This document shows, one piece after another, positions 1 through 9,466 of a stretch of DNA of 64,000 nt. The notes under the pieces are model-generated. The model was not told the DNA's origin and made no database searches. It saw nothing but the letters and a program-made list of their open reading frames with translations. Each line of letters starts with the position of its first letter. Positions within the stretch are counted from its first letter, which is position 1. This DNA is from UTCHB3 sp964431385. GTDB taxonomy: Bacteria; Bacteroidota; Ignavibacteria; Ignavibacteriales; Ignavibacteriaceae. Where the stretch lies: assembly GCA_964431385.1 (NCBI GenBank), contig CAYSJM010000006.1, positions 33,323 through 97,322 of the forward strand, given 5' to 3'. The position numbers and the translations under genes were made by a program.

Positions 1-12
1 AAAATTTCCGGT

Positions 13-474
13 CTAAATCAACTTCACAGGATCAAAATAGATATTTTCATCTGCTGCTTTTTCCATTATCAATCGTGCAGATTTCCTTTGACCGGGCCAG
101 GCAAGCAATGGAAGGGCTTCCTCCAACGAACACCACGAATATTCATCGTGCTCTTCTGAGAGTTGCACTTCAACATTTTCCTGCACTTCCCCCACAAACA
201 CCGGGATAATGCTCGTCGTATCGTTTTGGGGATTGTAGTATGAATTAACATTTGGAACAACAAAAAACGAATCCGGAGTAATCCCGGTCTCTTCTCTGAT
301 CTCCCTCAATGCTGCTTCCCAGGCTTTTTCGTCGTTCTTCATTCTTCCGGTTATTGGCTGCCATATTCCCGGGTAAACATCTTCGTTAGAAGACCTTTTG
401 AGCAAAAGTAACTCATACTTTTCACCCTTTCGGCGATAGATGTGGGCTTCAATGATGTCGCTGATAATTTTCAT
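13..474 (-). CDS. Nudix hydrolase (NUDIX pyrophosphohydrolase)
   Basis: A 153-aa single-domain Nudix protein. The complete Nudix box GX5EX7REUXEEXGU is visible at residues 43-65 (G43, E49, R57-E58, E61-E62, G64-I65), so the Mg2+-binding acidic residues are intact. Nudix enzymes hydrolyse a nucleoside diphosphate linked to another moiety; the substrate cannot be read here. The length and the motif 'PGIWQPITGRM' resemble dihydroneopterin-triphosphate-type (NudB-like) members, but that is only a guess. It starts with ATG at 472-474, 10 bases from the end of the large outer-membrane gene upstream, so it is probably the last gene of that transcript within the window. Confidence 0.9.
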   Translation of the reverse strand: MKIISDIIEAHIYRRKGEKYELLLLKRSSNEDVYPGIWQPITGRMKNDEKAWEAALREIREETGITPDSFFVVPNVNSYYNPQNDTTSIIPVFVGEVQENVEVQLSEEHDEYSWCSLEEALPLLAWPGQRKSARLIMEKAADENIYFDPVKLI

Positions 475-483
475 CTTATATTC

Positions 484-3400
484 CTAAAAAAATGCTCTGA
501 CTTCTGCACGAGCTGAATGAATAACTCTTCCACCACCAAGGGAACGACCATCGTATCCCACCGTACTCTGAAGATTAGTGGAAATCCTATAGTCGAAGTT
601 TAGTCGCCAATAATAATTTTTACCTACAAGATTTCCATTTGTTAATTCAAATGGAAGAAAATTTTCGGTTTCATTTTTGATAATCTCAACTCTCTCAACT
701 TCAAAACGAACGCGTCCTGTTCCGGCAAATGAAAAGTTTACCCTCAAAATTTGGCTGTTAGTCTTAAGCTCGGTGGGAGCGGTAGGATATTCATCTTTTG
801 TCATACCAGTCTTGATAATAAACCCGGTTTCGATGTAATTCTCCGGTCTATAAGAGAAATCGAGGACAAAATCTGTTGAACTTATCTTTCTATTTCTCAA
901 AGAAGACTGTGGAGCTGCAAGATTATTTGAGTTGAGCATAACATCGGCTTGAATACTAAACTCTCTGACAAGACGAAACCTCGTTCTTAGGCTTTTTTCC
1001 GTCAATAAACCTCTTTCGGCACCACCACTAAATTCAGTAAAGCTGTTCCTTTCGTTGAATCGGAGCCGGAAGTTAATATCTGAATTGTTCTCAAAAATAA
1101 AAACATCCTGTAAAAATGATTGAGACCCACGGATGGTGTTTTTGTCATTCAAAAAATAGGAAAGTTTTAACAGATAAATTTTTTCGATATCATTTTCTTT
1201 GCTGTTCTCTTCAACCCTTACAGTAGTTTCACTGCTAATAAAATCGAGCGGCTTTAAAAAAGTAATACCTTCATCAACCAAATCTCGAAATTGAATTTTT
1301 ACCCTAAAACCCGTTTTTAGATCAATAACGGGATATAATGCTTCACTCGGAAGTGTAATTGCAATAAAATCTGCATCGTAAATTGCAGGTTGGAATTCAT
1401 TCTCGTCATATAATCCATTCCCATTAAGGTCACCGAGATAGATGTAATTCCCCGTACCTCTCTCAACCTTAACAAATACTCTTTCGAGTAATGATGCTCT
1501 TCTGGTTGAGGCTTCATAAAAAAGATCTCCATTTAAACCATTCCCAATGAGTGAAAATCTGCTCCGCATTCTAAGCAAAACAGTTTGATTATCGGTGAAA
1601 CCTTTGAGCCGGAATGTCGATTCATATTTTTTTTCGCGGACAGCAACTGACACTTCCGCATTAAATCCCCTGCTACCGGAATATTTTATACCAAGTTCTT
1701 GACCCGTGGTTCGGGACTCTTTCTGGAAAATCCCTTTTTCTGAAACTTCATCTTCTCTGAAGACCATCTTCCCTGTTAAGCTGATCCCCCAAAGAGCAGG
1801 AATCTCCAAAAGTGGACCGGCTTCGTAAAAATAATAACTACCTGAAAGAAGAGAATCCGAAGTTACAATTCTTTCTTTTTTGATTTCGCTTTCGAAGAAA
1901 ACCCCGGGACTAATAAATCCGATTTTCCATGATCCCATTCCTTTTTGCTTCAACCAACCGCTTTTTAGGAGCACATTTTCAGAAGAGACAAAATCTGCAC
2001 TGTACATAAGATCTCTTCCGCCCTCATCAAAAGAGCGAATCAATCCATTGATCCTCTCTGAAAAAAAATTATTCCCGTTCTTTAGGTATCCATAAGAGAC
2101 ATCCACCCCTGTACCCTGAATTGGATAAAAAGAGAAACCTGCTTCGCGAAGAATTTCATCCCCTTTTTGCGAAAGATTCCCTGTATTGTAGTCGCGGTCA
2201 AATTCGACGCTATTAAATCTGTCGGGTGAACTGAACGCTGACTCTACAAACCGTTCCCGATACTTCAATGTGAGAGAGTTAAAAGTATGATCGAACAAAG
2301 AAAAGGCAACCGGATTAAACAATACTTCAAAATTACGGGCAAATCCTGTCGCTGTAGTCCCGTCGAGAGTGGAAAACTGGTTTTTATTAAGAATGCTGCC
2401 GGCAAATTCCCCCTTTAGTCGTAGATATTTAATAGGTTGATATTCTATAAGGAAATTTGCCGCTTGCCTTTTTTCGGGAAGTGGTATATAAATGACAGGA
2501 GAATAAACCCCCTGACCTGTACCAACATACTTAAATTTACCAATCGAGACTCTTGTGTAATCTCCCCTTCCTGCTCCGGTATAACTGAATGAAACATTGT
2601 AAATTGCTTGAGGTGAACCCGGATTATACAGAAAATACTGAGTAGATGACCCTCCTCCAAGAAGAGTATCCCTTTTTTCGTAAAAGCCGTTTCTTCTCCC
2701 TGTGGAATCAGGATCGGCGAGTCGTTCCCCAGGTTTTGTAGCCTTGTCACGATCCCCGCCGGCATTTCTAAGAATAACTTTATCCGAATCGGATAATGAA
2801 AAATCGATAGGGTTGTCTTTATCATCACCCTCTTGAATGAATTGCAGACTATACTTTAAAATCGAGCCGAACAGTTCACCATCAGTGCCGGCTGAGAAAA
2901 AATTTCTTCCATATTTTCGGTCTGAATATTCAAAGTCGATGTTAATTCGTGATGAGGATGTGATAACCCTTCTGGTTGTGAATATGAGTTCACCACTTGA
3001 ATAATCGATGGTGTAATCATTGTTGTCACCCCTTCGCATCTCCTCACCATTCAGGAACACTTTTTCTGAACCTGCAATTATAATTATGTCTCTCTCCCCA
3101 TTGCTGCCTGATAATCGGTAAGGTCCTTGAACCCCTTCCAAACCCTGAAATACATTTGAGTTGAATTTTCCTCTTGAACTCGCCAAAGCAAAGTAACCAT
3201 TAAATTTATCGTACTTAACTTCGCCATAAAGACCCTGAAGTTTACGGTTAAATCTGCCAAATTCTCCTCTCGACGAAGTCAGATCATAATCCCCAAAAAC
3301 ACCTTTGGCGTTTGGATGTGTAATCTGAATAAAAACTTTATCTATCTCATCCAATCGTTCAGTATTCCCTTCCGGTTGAATGGGTGTGTTCTCATCTGAA

Positions 3401-3948
3401 AGAGCGGCTACAATTTCGATATCATCTGTCAGCTTACCACTTAATTGCAATTTTAATCCACTCTGAAGCGAGAGGTCTTTATTGGTACCAAATGTAAAAC
3501 CCCTGACCAGAGTACCACTTTTTTGAATATTCTGTCCAAAAATATTATCGGGAGATAAAAATGAATCAAAACCCTTAAATCCTCTGATTGTGTCATCACC
3601 GGCGATAGTAACAAAAGACTGCAATTCCCTTTTTTTGTAAATTTTTGAAAGTGATGACTGCAGTGATTGATACTCAATTCTTAGAGTATCAAAAATGGAA
3701 TATGCAAGTGATTCAGAAAGGGAAAAGTAACCTGAAAGATAATCTATGGAATAGTCAGTTGACAGGAGAATCTTTTTCCGAAGAGTTATTATTTCACTCC
3801 CCGGTTTGATCCCGGTAGCCTCTATCTCATATTTATTGTTCACTTTTACGGGAAGGTATTGCACTCGAGTGGTGTATGAACCTGACTGCGGGAGAGTGGT
3901 TCCACTGAAAATAAATAATAGAAGTAAAGCCGGATGAAGCCATCTCAT
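484..3948 (-). CDS. Large outer-membrane beta-barrel-like protein of unknown function
   Basis: This 1154-aa protein begins with a signal peptide (about residues 1-21, hydrophobic 'LLLLFIFSG'). The rest is rich in alternating aromatic and polar strands and ends in Phe-Phe, as beta-barrel proteins do. A motif of the form xDYxIDYxSGxxxF occurs twice, at about 65-76 ('DYSIDYLSGYFS') and 311-323 ('DYTIDYSSGELIF'). An Asp/Asn-rich 'DLNGNGLYDENE' segment, like a calcium-binding loop, sits in the second half. The DYxIDYxxG motif recalls segments of SprA-type giant translocon proteins of the type IX secretion field, but this protein is much shorter and I do not claim orthology. It lies between a GT9 glycosyltransferase (10-base gap) and a Nudix gene. 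Function unknown; outer-membrane location is inferred. Confidence 0.7.
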   Translation of the reverse strand: MRWLHPALLLLFIFSGTTLPQSGSYTTRVQYLPVKVNNKYEIEATGIKPGSEIITLRKKILLSTDYSIDYLSGYFSLSESLAYSIFDTLRIEYQSLQSSLSKIYKKRELQSFVTIAGDDTIRGFKGFDSFLSPDNIFGQNIQKSGTLVRGFTFGTNKDLSLQSGLKLQLSGKLTDDIEIVAALSDENTPIQPEGNTERLDEIDKVFIQITHPNAKGVFGDYDLTSSRGEFGRFNRKLQGLYGEVKYDKFNGYFALASSRGKFNSNVFQGLEGVQGPYRLSGSNGERDIIIIAGSEKVFLNGEEMRRGDNNDYTIDYSSGELIFTTRRVITSSSRINIDFEYSDRKYGRNFFSAGTDGELFGSILKYSLQFIQEGDDKDNPIDFSLSDSDKVILRNAGGDRDKATKPGERLADPDSTGRRNGFYEKRDTLLGGGSSTQYFLYNPGSPQAIYNVSFSYTGAGRGDYTRVSIGKFKYVGTGQGVYSPVIYIPLPEKRQAANFLIEYQPIKYLRLKGEFAGSILNKNQFSTLDGTTATGFARNFEVLFNPVAFSLFDHTFNSLTLKYRERFVESAFSSPDRFNSVEFDRDYNTGNLSQKGDEILREAGFSFYPIQGTGVDVSYGYLKNGNNFFSERINGLIRSFDEGGRDLMYSADFVSSENVLLKSGWLKQKGMGSWKIGFISPGVFFESEIKKERIVTSDSLLSGSYYFYEAGPLLEIPALWGISLTGKMVFREDEVSEKGIFQKESRTTGQELGIKYSGSRGFNAEVSVAVREKKYESTFRLKGFTDNQTVLLRMRSRFSLIGNGLNGDLFYEASTRRASLLERVFVKVERGTGNYIYLGDLNGNGLYDENEFQPAIYDADFIAITLPSEALYPVIDLKTGFRVKIQFRDLVDEGITFLKPLDFISSETTVRVEENSKENDIEKIYLLKLSYFLNDKNTIRGSQSFLQDVFIFENNSDINFRLRFNERNSFTEFSGGAERGLLTEKSLRTRFRLVREFSIQADVMLNSNNLAAPQSSLRNRKISSTDFVLDFSYRPENYIETGFIIKTGMTKDEYPTAPTELKTNSQILRVNFSFAGTGRVRFEVERVEIIKNETENFLPFELTNGNLVGKNYYWRLNFDYRISTNLQSTVGYDGRSLGGGRVIHSARAEVRAFF

Positions 3949-3958
3949 AAAGTGAACT

Positions 3959-5059
3959 TCAGATGGTATGAGAATATTTGTTGTAGTGTGAAATTACTCT
4001 ATTATTAACTTCCTCAACAGATATCCTGGTTAAACACTCCCTCACAGGGCAGGTTCTGCCGGCATCAAAATCACAGTAGTTGAACTCGTCCGGAGAGCAG
4101 TAAAGAATTTTATTAATTGCAATATGTTGGTCACCCGGTTGTTTGCAGAAGTTTGGATTTGTTGGTCCAAAAATTGCAACTGTGGGAACACCATAATATG
4201 CAGCAACATGAATAGGGCCTGTATCGTTTGCAACTAATAAAGCAGCTGACCTGAGGATAACACCGTATTGATCAATAGAATCTAACTCAGTTAAAGTTAT
4301 CCCTTGTAGTTTAATCGAAGAGATGATGTCGTTTGTTAATTTATCTCTCTCAACCACAAAATTTACTTTGTGGTTTTTACAAAGTTCCTCAGCGAGTGAG
4401 ACCATTTTTTTTAGCCCCCACATCTTTTCATCCCAACCCGCAAATGGTGTAATTATTATTTCCTCTCCGCGTTCTGTTGCCAAGGGGAATATCCTCGAAT
4501 CCTCCTCCCGACTGATCTTTTGGAAACTATCGACAGCATCAAAGTAAATATCTATGAGATGGGGTTCTTTTCGCATGATTTTGTAGCTGTCGAATGCAGT
4601 ACGGTAGGCATCCCTCGCTATGCCATAAAATCTCCTGCCCCCCGAGAATAACATAGTGAAAACAGATTGTGGATTTTCAGAAAAATTAATTACAACACCA
4701 CATCTGTTTTCTCTCGCTTTTTTGATGACGGAGAAGGTAGGAATTTTCCCGCCGAGCGAAAACTCGTTCGATTTAACAAAAACCGTTTTGATTCCCGACA
4801 ATTCCTTTTCAAACAAAAATTTAAATTTATCATAAGTCAGCAGCGTAATCTTTGAGTCTGTCTCTTTAGAAAATTGCTTTAATGCGTGAAGTGACAGAAT
4901 AGTGTCGCCAATATTATTAAAGGAAATAACAAGTATATCTTTGCTTTTGAAAGAGAAGATTCGTGACAACAATTTTAACAGGAATAAAAAAAGTCTCGTA
5001 AAAGACTTTAACAGTTCTTTGTTATCGAGATTTAAGGAACCTGGATGCGATTTCCTCAT
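3959..5059 (-). CDS. Glycosyltransferase family 9 (heptosyltransferase-like)
   Basis: A 366-aa GT9-type protein. The family signature is near the C-terminus: 'VANDTGPIHVAAYYGVPT' followed by 'AIFGPTNP', the sugar-nucleotide-binding region of ADP-heptose:LPS heptosyltransferases. The N-terminal half has the expected Rossmann start 'DILVISFNNIGDTILS'. Such enzymes add sugars to lipopolysaccharide core or related glycans at the inner face of the cytoplasmic membrane. A Cys-rich C-terminal stretch ('CSPDEFNYCDFDAGRTCPVREC') is typical of many GT9 members from this group. The ATG at 5057-5059 overlaps the flippase gene by 38 bases; a start further downstream is possible. Acceptor and donor are not determinable here. 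Confidence 0.85.
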   Translation of the reverse strand: MRKSHPGSLNLDNKELLKSFTRLFLFLLKLLSRIFSFKSKDILVISFNNIGDTILSLHALKQFSKETDSKITLLTYDKFKFLFEKELSGIKTVFVKSNEFSLGGKIPTFSVIKKARENRCGVVINFSENPQSVFTMLFSGGRRFYGIARDAYRTAFDSYKIMRKEPHLIDIYFDAVDSFQKISREEDSRIFPLATERGEEIIITPFAGWDEKMWGLKKMVSLAEELCKNHKVNFVVERDKLTNDIISSIKLQGITLTELDSIDQYGVILRSAALLVANDTGPIHVAAYYGVPTVAIFGPTNPNFCKQPGDQHIAINKILYCSPDEFNYCDFDAGRTCPVRECLTRISVEEVNNRVISHYNKYSHTI

Positions 5060-6542
5060 AAACGGAGTTTCGGGTGATGTGTAAAATTAATGGATATGCT
5101 AAAATAAAACATAGGGGAAGAATAAGAGTGGTCAAATTGTACTGACTGACAAGAAAATAGCAGGAAATAAATATTAGAAATGAGTACAACAGAAACAAAA
5201 GTCCACTTTTTATGAGGTTTGACTCAATCGAAAATCCCGATCTTTTGATTATATAACCCAGACACATCAACGATTGAATTATATAGGTAATGCTCGTGGA
5301 TAGTGCCAGACCGTTTTGGTGCATAATCTCGCTCAAAAACATAGAAAGAAGATATTTTAACACCAATCCTGTGAATGAAATCAAAACCAAAGCGGTGCTT
5401 CCTTTTAGGCTATAAGCATATTTTAGACCAACGGCAAAAATTGCATATAGAGGCAAGCTGATTGCATAATAAAACAAAGTCCCCTCAGTAAGCAGGGTTG
5501 AGTCACCGGTAAATTTCCCTCTTTGATAAAGTAATTTGATTATCTCGCCACCCGAAAAAATAAAGATTATAGAAACAGGAATGAATACAAGTAAAATCAC
5601 TTCAATCGCCTTTTTGAACTTTGCATTTGCTTCTTTTAAGTCTCCCTTTGCAACATTCGCTGCAAAATCGGGCAACAATGCACTTCCCAAGGCAGTTGTA
5701 AAAATAGTAACCGGTAACATGTAGATTATGTAGGAATAATTTAAAGAAGCAATTCCTCCTGGTTCCGTATTGGTATAAAATAAGCGGTCGATGAAGAAAA
5801 ATACCTGACCGACAACTTCAACAAAAAGAGTATTAAGAAAGATTAACCAGGAAACATTTTTTGAGATTGTAAATGACAGTTTGAACCTTCCACGAAACAT
5901 CTTTCTACCCCCAACCAACAGATGAGTAACCTGGATCATGCTTCCCAATATATAACCCGCAACTATTGTGATCGTTCCTAACCACGCCGAAAAGAAAAAT
6001 ACCGTAAAAATGATTGCAAGGTTAGTCCATATCTGTGAGAGATATGTAACTTTAAACTTAAATTCCGCGACCAGATAAGCTGAGATAATGCTTATGATAG
6101 CATTCATAGGCACAGTCAGTAAAGCCATCTCAAAAAGTTTCGCAATCGATTTGTGTTCCGCCCCGGTTGGATTCTCCAAAAACAGCCCTGTTATTGTGTC
6201 TGAAGCAAAATAAAGTCCGAGTGAGACGATTGAAATGAGGCCTGTAAACAGAACCAGAGAAGATACAAAAAAAGAGTTTGCCTCTTCTGTATCCTTCGAT
6301 TTCAGTTCATTATAGATGGGAATAAAATAGTTTTGTGCCTGATAGAACAGAATACTGTTCAACATGGCAGGAACGGTGAAAGCTATAAGGAAATATTCGA
6401 AATCCTTCCCAACCCCAAATTTGCCCGCAAACAATATCTCTCTAAAAAAGCCTGTTCCTTTTGAAAGAACTTGTGCCACAACAACAATCAGAGCGGCACC
6501 TCCGACTCCTTGAAAGATTTGTTTTATTCTATTTTTAACCAA
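5022..6542 (-). CDS. MurJ/MviN-family lipid flippase
   Basis: A 506-aa polytopic membrane protein with about 13-14 hydrophobic helices. The N-terminus 'SKGTGFFREILFAGKFG' matches the MurJ/MviN pattern around TM1-2, and an Arg-Glu pair follows the first helix as in that family. MurJ flips lipid II for peptidoglycan; close relatives flip other undecaprenyl-linked saccharides. Its position directly before a chain-length protein, an SLBB export protein and a BY-kinase suggests a role in exopolysaccharide or O-unit export instead of, or in addition to, lipid II transport. It overlaps the downstream GT9 gene by 38 bases. Confidence 0.8.
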   Translation of the reverse strand: MVKNRIKQIFQGVGGAALIVVVAQVLSKGTGFFREILFAGKFGVGKDFEYFLIAFTVPAMLNSILFYQAQNYFIPIYNELKSKDTEEANSFFVSSLVLFTGLISIVSLGLYFASDTITGLFLENPTGAEHKSIAKLFEMALLTVPMNAIISIISAYLVAEFKFKVTYLSQIWTNLAIIFTVFFFSAWLGTITIVAGYILGSMIQVTHLLVGGRKMFRGRFKLSFTISKNVSWLIFLNTLFVEVVGQVFFFIDRLFYTNTEPGGIASLNYSYIIYMLPVTIFTTALGSALLPDFAANVAKGDLKEANAKFKKAIEVILLVFIPVSIIFIFSGGEIIKLLYQRGKFTGDSTLLTEGTLFYYAISLPLYAIFAVGLKYAYSLKGSTALVLISFTGLVLKYLLSMFLSEIMHQNGLALSTSITYIIQSLMCLGYIIKRSGFSIESNLIKSGLLFLLYSFLIFISCYFLVSQYNLTTLILPLCFILAYPLILHITRNSVYEEIASRFLKSR

Positions 6543-6578
6543 AACAGGAGAGATTTTTGTTACAGTCCAAGGAGGATG

Positions 6579-7858
6579 TTAACTGAAGTATCTTTTTACT
6601 TCATCCTCTTTTCTGAAGTAGTATAAAAAGGTAAGGGTGAAAAAGAGAAATGCCGCTGCCAGAACAGACTGAAACATTCTCGGAGATGAGGTTCTAAGTG
6701 GGGGCACTGCTGAATCGAGAACCTCTATAGTTGGGATATCTTTTTGTTCCTGAATCAATTCCTTAAAATACTGCTGTTGAAGAAGTGAATATACTTCACT
6801 TAGGACGCGCACTTCTCTGTAATAGTTTGAAAGTTTTACACCAAGTGCAGGGGCTTCTTTAAAACCAACAAAAAGTTCATCGGAATTTGATTGAAATTTG
6901 TTGTATTCTTTTTGTAAGGATGCCAATTTACTTTTAACAGCTTCAACTTCAGGTGAAGTTTCACTCATCGTTTTCATCCGAAATTCAAGTTCAATCTGAG
7001 TGGCGATAATGTCACTTTTTACTTTGGCAGCTGCATCAATAGCGGCTTTCAACTGCTCAGGAAGTGAAATTGTTTTATTCTCTTTTTGAAACTGTGCCAT
7101 CGAATTTTCTGCACTGTCGAGGTCACTTTTGGTNNNNNNNNNNNNNNNNNNNNNNNNNNNNNNNNNNNNNNNNNNNNNNNNNNNNNNNNNNNNNNNNNNN
7201 NNNNNNNNNNNNNNNNNNNNNNNNNNNNNNNNNTCTCTTTTTGAAACTGTGCCATCGAATTTTCTGCACTGTCGAGGTCACTTTTGGTTGTTGCAAGTCT
7301 CCCCTCAATGAACTCCCTTGTAAGCTTTGCCTTGCTGTGGAGTTTACTTCTGTTGATGCTATCAAGAGCTGCAACAAAAGTATTACTGATTAGGGCTGAA
7401 AAGTCGGCTGCTTTTTTACGATCACCCTCATTTCTGCCAAAATATCCTGTTTTAACAGAAAAACCAACCTTGATTATTCCCTCTTTAGTTACCTCAACTT
7501 CAAGATCACCAAGAATCTTTGAATGAAGTTCGGTTAGATTAGTCGATCCATAATAATCTTTCAGGTCTATCTTTTTTGTCACATATTCCGTAGCAGAACG
7601 ACTTTTCACTATTTCGGCGTATAACTGTGAATTGCCGGTCGCACCTCCTGCCACAAGACCGCCGAGGTCCTGTCCTCCCAGCAAACCTGCGAGACCCTGT
7701 GATTTGGGTGATTCAGGGGGTAAAACAGATGCGGTTGCAGTAAAAGTAAGAGGATATATAAAATATAGAAGAAGTGTATAGACGACTAACGCAACAAAAG
7801 ATATCGCAAATATCTTAATATAGTTTTTGAAGAATGCAGTGAAAATAGTTTTTATCAT
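6579..7858 (-). CDS. Wzz-type chain-length determinant protein (interrupted by an artificial assembly gap)
   Basis: Two minus-strand reading frames (6579-7100 and 7049-7858) are halves of one gene split by an N run. The 55 bases before the gap (7079-7133) are identical to the 55 after it (7234-7288). Removing 7134-7288 (155 bases) joins both frames without a shift and gives one 374-aa protein. The N-terminal part has a TM helix (about 15-38) and a Gly-rich segment; the middle is coiled coil ('SDLDSAENSMAQFQKENKTI'); a second TM lies near the C-terminus (about 345-362, 'SVLAAAFLFFTLTFLYYF'). This TM-coiled-coil-TM plan is that of Wzz/GNVR proteins, which set polysaccharide chain length in the inner membrane. 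Its start forms an ATGA overlap (7855-7858) with the Wza-type gene upstream. Confidence 0.88.
7134..7233. other. 100-N scaffold gap, artificial
   Basis: Exactly 100 N, a common default filler length. The 55 bases on each side are the same (7079-7133 equals 7234-7288), the picture expected when two contigs that overlap by an assembler k-mer were joined without merging. No sequence needs to be missing: collapsing one copy restores an intact chain-length-protein gene. Confidence 0.95.
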
Positions 7859-9459
7859 CTTGTACTGATAATCACTGCAACAGTAGCAGCAATTACTGTT
7901 GCCAACTGTCCAATTATTGTGAGTGAATCTTTAAATATTTCCCAGAATTTTGGGGGTTGGGGCTGTTCAGGAATCCAGATTGTATCCCCGGGTTCAAGAA
8001 GAACTACATCATCTTCCTCGATCCACTGACCGGTTCTCCCCTTGATTACTCGAACTTTTCCCTCTTCTGCACGCCATGCAAAACCACCTGCCATCCGAAT
8101 GTAATCTCTTATTGAATAATCGGCATGAAACTCCAAATTACCCGGGAAAACGGCTTGACCAATAATTATTATGTAATCTTTTTTCTCTGTAACAAATATT
8201 TGATCATTTTTTCTTAAAACCAAATCATCTGTTTTATCTTTAAAAACTTTTTCGAAATCGATTACTATTCTACCCCTGCGTTGTCTCGATTTTGATTTCA
8301 GATAATCATATTCATCATCAGTCATATCTTTTCGAGGGATCAATTTAATCCTTTCGAATTCAGCATCAACAGTTACTTCACCTCCGGCACGCACAATATA
8401 TGAGTTTTTAAGTGAGGCTTTTGGTAAAAATCCGCCTGCTTCTGCAATAAGTTCAGAAAGCTTCGTAACACCTTCAACAATTTTATAAGGACCGGGATAT
8501 CTGACAAATCCATCAATATTTACAATATTCTCTTGTAGATATAAGGCTTTTGTCCTTACAATAATTCGATCTCTGTTTTTTAATTTGAATGTCTTATTAG
8601 ATAGCTCAGTTACACTTTCACGGACACTTTTTTGTGTTTTGTTATCTTCTTCAAAACGGATGATTTCAATTGTATCAAGAAATGCGGCATCCAAAAATCC
8701 ACCGGCTATCTTAATGAGTTCAGAGAAGGTTTCATCTTCACGGAATTCATAGACACCGGGATATTTTACCATACCTCCAAGAGTAATAATTTTATCAATC
8801 TTGTCAACCATTATATAGTCACCTTCTTCAAGCAGCGGATTTTGACTTTTGTCCGCAAGCCTTATAAATGATAACAAATCGATAAATTTTGTATCACCAT
8901 TTTTAGAGATGATTTTGATATTCCTGATATTAGCGACTGGTGTAAAACCACCATCCATCAATATATCATTCAAACGGGAGTTCGCAAATACTACTTTGCT
9001 TCCCTTTTTTAACACTTCTCCATAAATGGAAATTTTAATTTTTCTAATACCCGAGAGCGCTACAAAGATATTCCTGCTTTTATACTTGCGTGCAAACTCA
9101 GACCTGATAAACTCTTTGGCATCTTTTAGTGAAAGTCCGCTGAGTTTAATTAATCCAATTTTCGGGAGGAGTAAAAAACCATCCGGATTTATTTTCGCAT
9201 CAAATACGAGAGTCTCGATATCATCAAGACTGATTTTAAATAGATCACCGGGTCCGACAAAATAAAGATTCTCATCCACACCGCCCTCAATCACCGCGAG
9301 GTCATCATTCTTTTGGGTGGATGAGTCTGTAATTATAAAAGCTCTATCAGCGTAGGAGGGCATATCCTGGGATTTGATCACCGTAGAAAAAAGAGAAAGG
9401 AATAGCATCGCTGCTACTCCTTTTCTTAAATCAAACCATGAACTTTTTAGATACTTCAT
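7855..9459 (-). CDS. Polysaccharide export outer-membrane protein (Wza-like, multiple SLBB domains)
   Basis: The protein is about 534 aa from the ATG at 9457-9459. Starts at 9474 (ATG, after a GGAG sequence) or 9567 are also open, but they overlap the kinase gene upstream. A signal peptide follows the chosen start ('GVAAMLFLSLFSTVIKSQ'). A polysaccharide-export (PES) domain, 'YFVGPGDLFKISL', is next. At least three SLBB-type repeats follow, marked by 'KYPGVYEFREDETFSELIK', 'YPGPYKIVEGVTKLSELI' and 'FPGNLEFHADYSIRDYIRM'. A hydrophobic C-terminal helix ('TIIGQLATVIAATVAVII') ends the protein. Wza-like proteins form the outer-membrane or trans-envelope channel for capsule and exopolysaccharide. 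It sits between the BY-kinase and the Wzz gene, the standard layout of a Wzy-dependent export set. Confidence 0.9.
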   Translation of the reverse strand: MKYLKSSWFDLRKGVAAMLFLSLFSTVIKSQDMPSYADRAFIITDSSTQKNDDLAVIEGGVDENLYFVGPGDLFKISLDDIETLVFDAKINPDGFLLLPKIGLIKLSGLSLKDAKEFIRSEFARKYKSRNIFVALSGIRKIKISIYGEVLKKGSKVVFANSRLNDILMDGGFTPVANIRNIKIISKNGDTKFIDLLSFIRLADKSQNPLLEEGDYIMVDKIDKIITLGGMVKYPGVYEFREDETFSELIKIAGGFLDAAFLDTIEIIRFEEDNKTQKSVRESVTELSNKTFKLKNRDRIIVRTKALYLQENIVNIDGFVRYPGPYKIVEGVTKLSELIAEAGGFLPKASLKNSYIVRAGGEVTVDAEFERIKLIPRKDMTDDEYDYLKSKSRQRRGRIVIDFEKVFKDKTDDLVLRKNDQIFVTEKKDYIIIIGQAVFPGNLEFHADYSIRDYIRMAGGFAWRAEEGKVRVIKGRTGQWIEEDDVVLLEPGDTIWIPEQPQPPKFWEIFKDSLTIIGQLATVIAATVAVIISTR

Positions 9460-9466
9460 CGCCGGA

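Noticed and set aside
7049..7100. Apparent frameshift or gene split in the Wzz-type gene
   Set aside because: Explained by the duplicated 55-base flank of the N gap; the frame is intact once the copy is removed.
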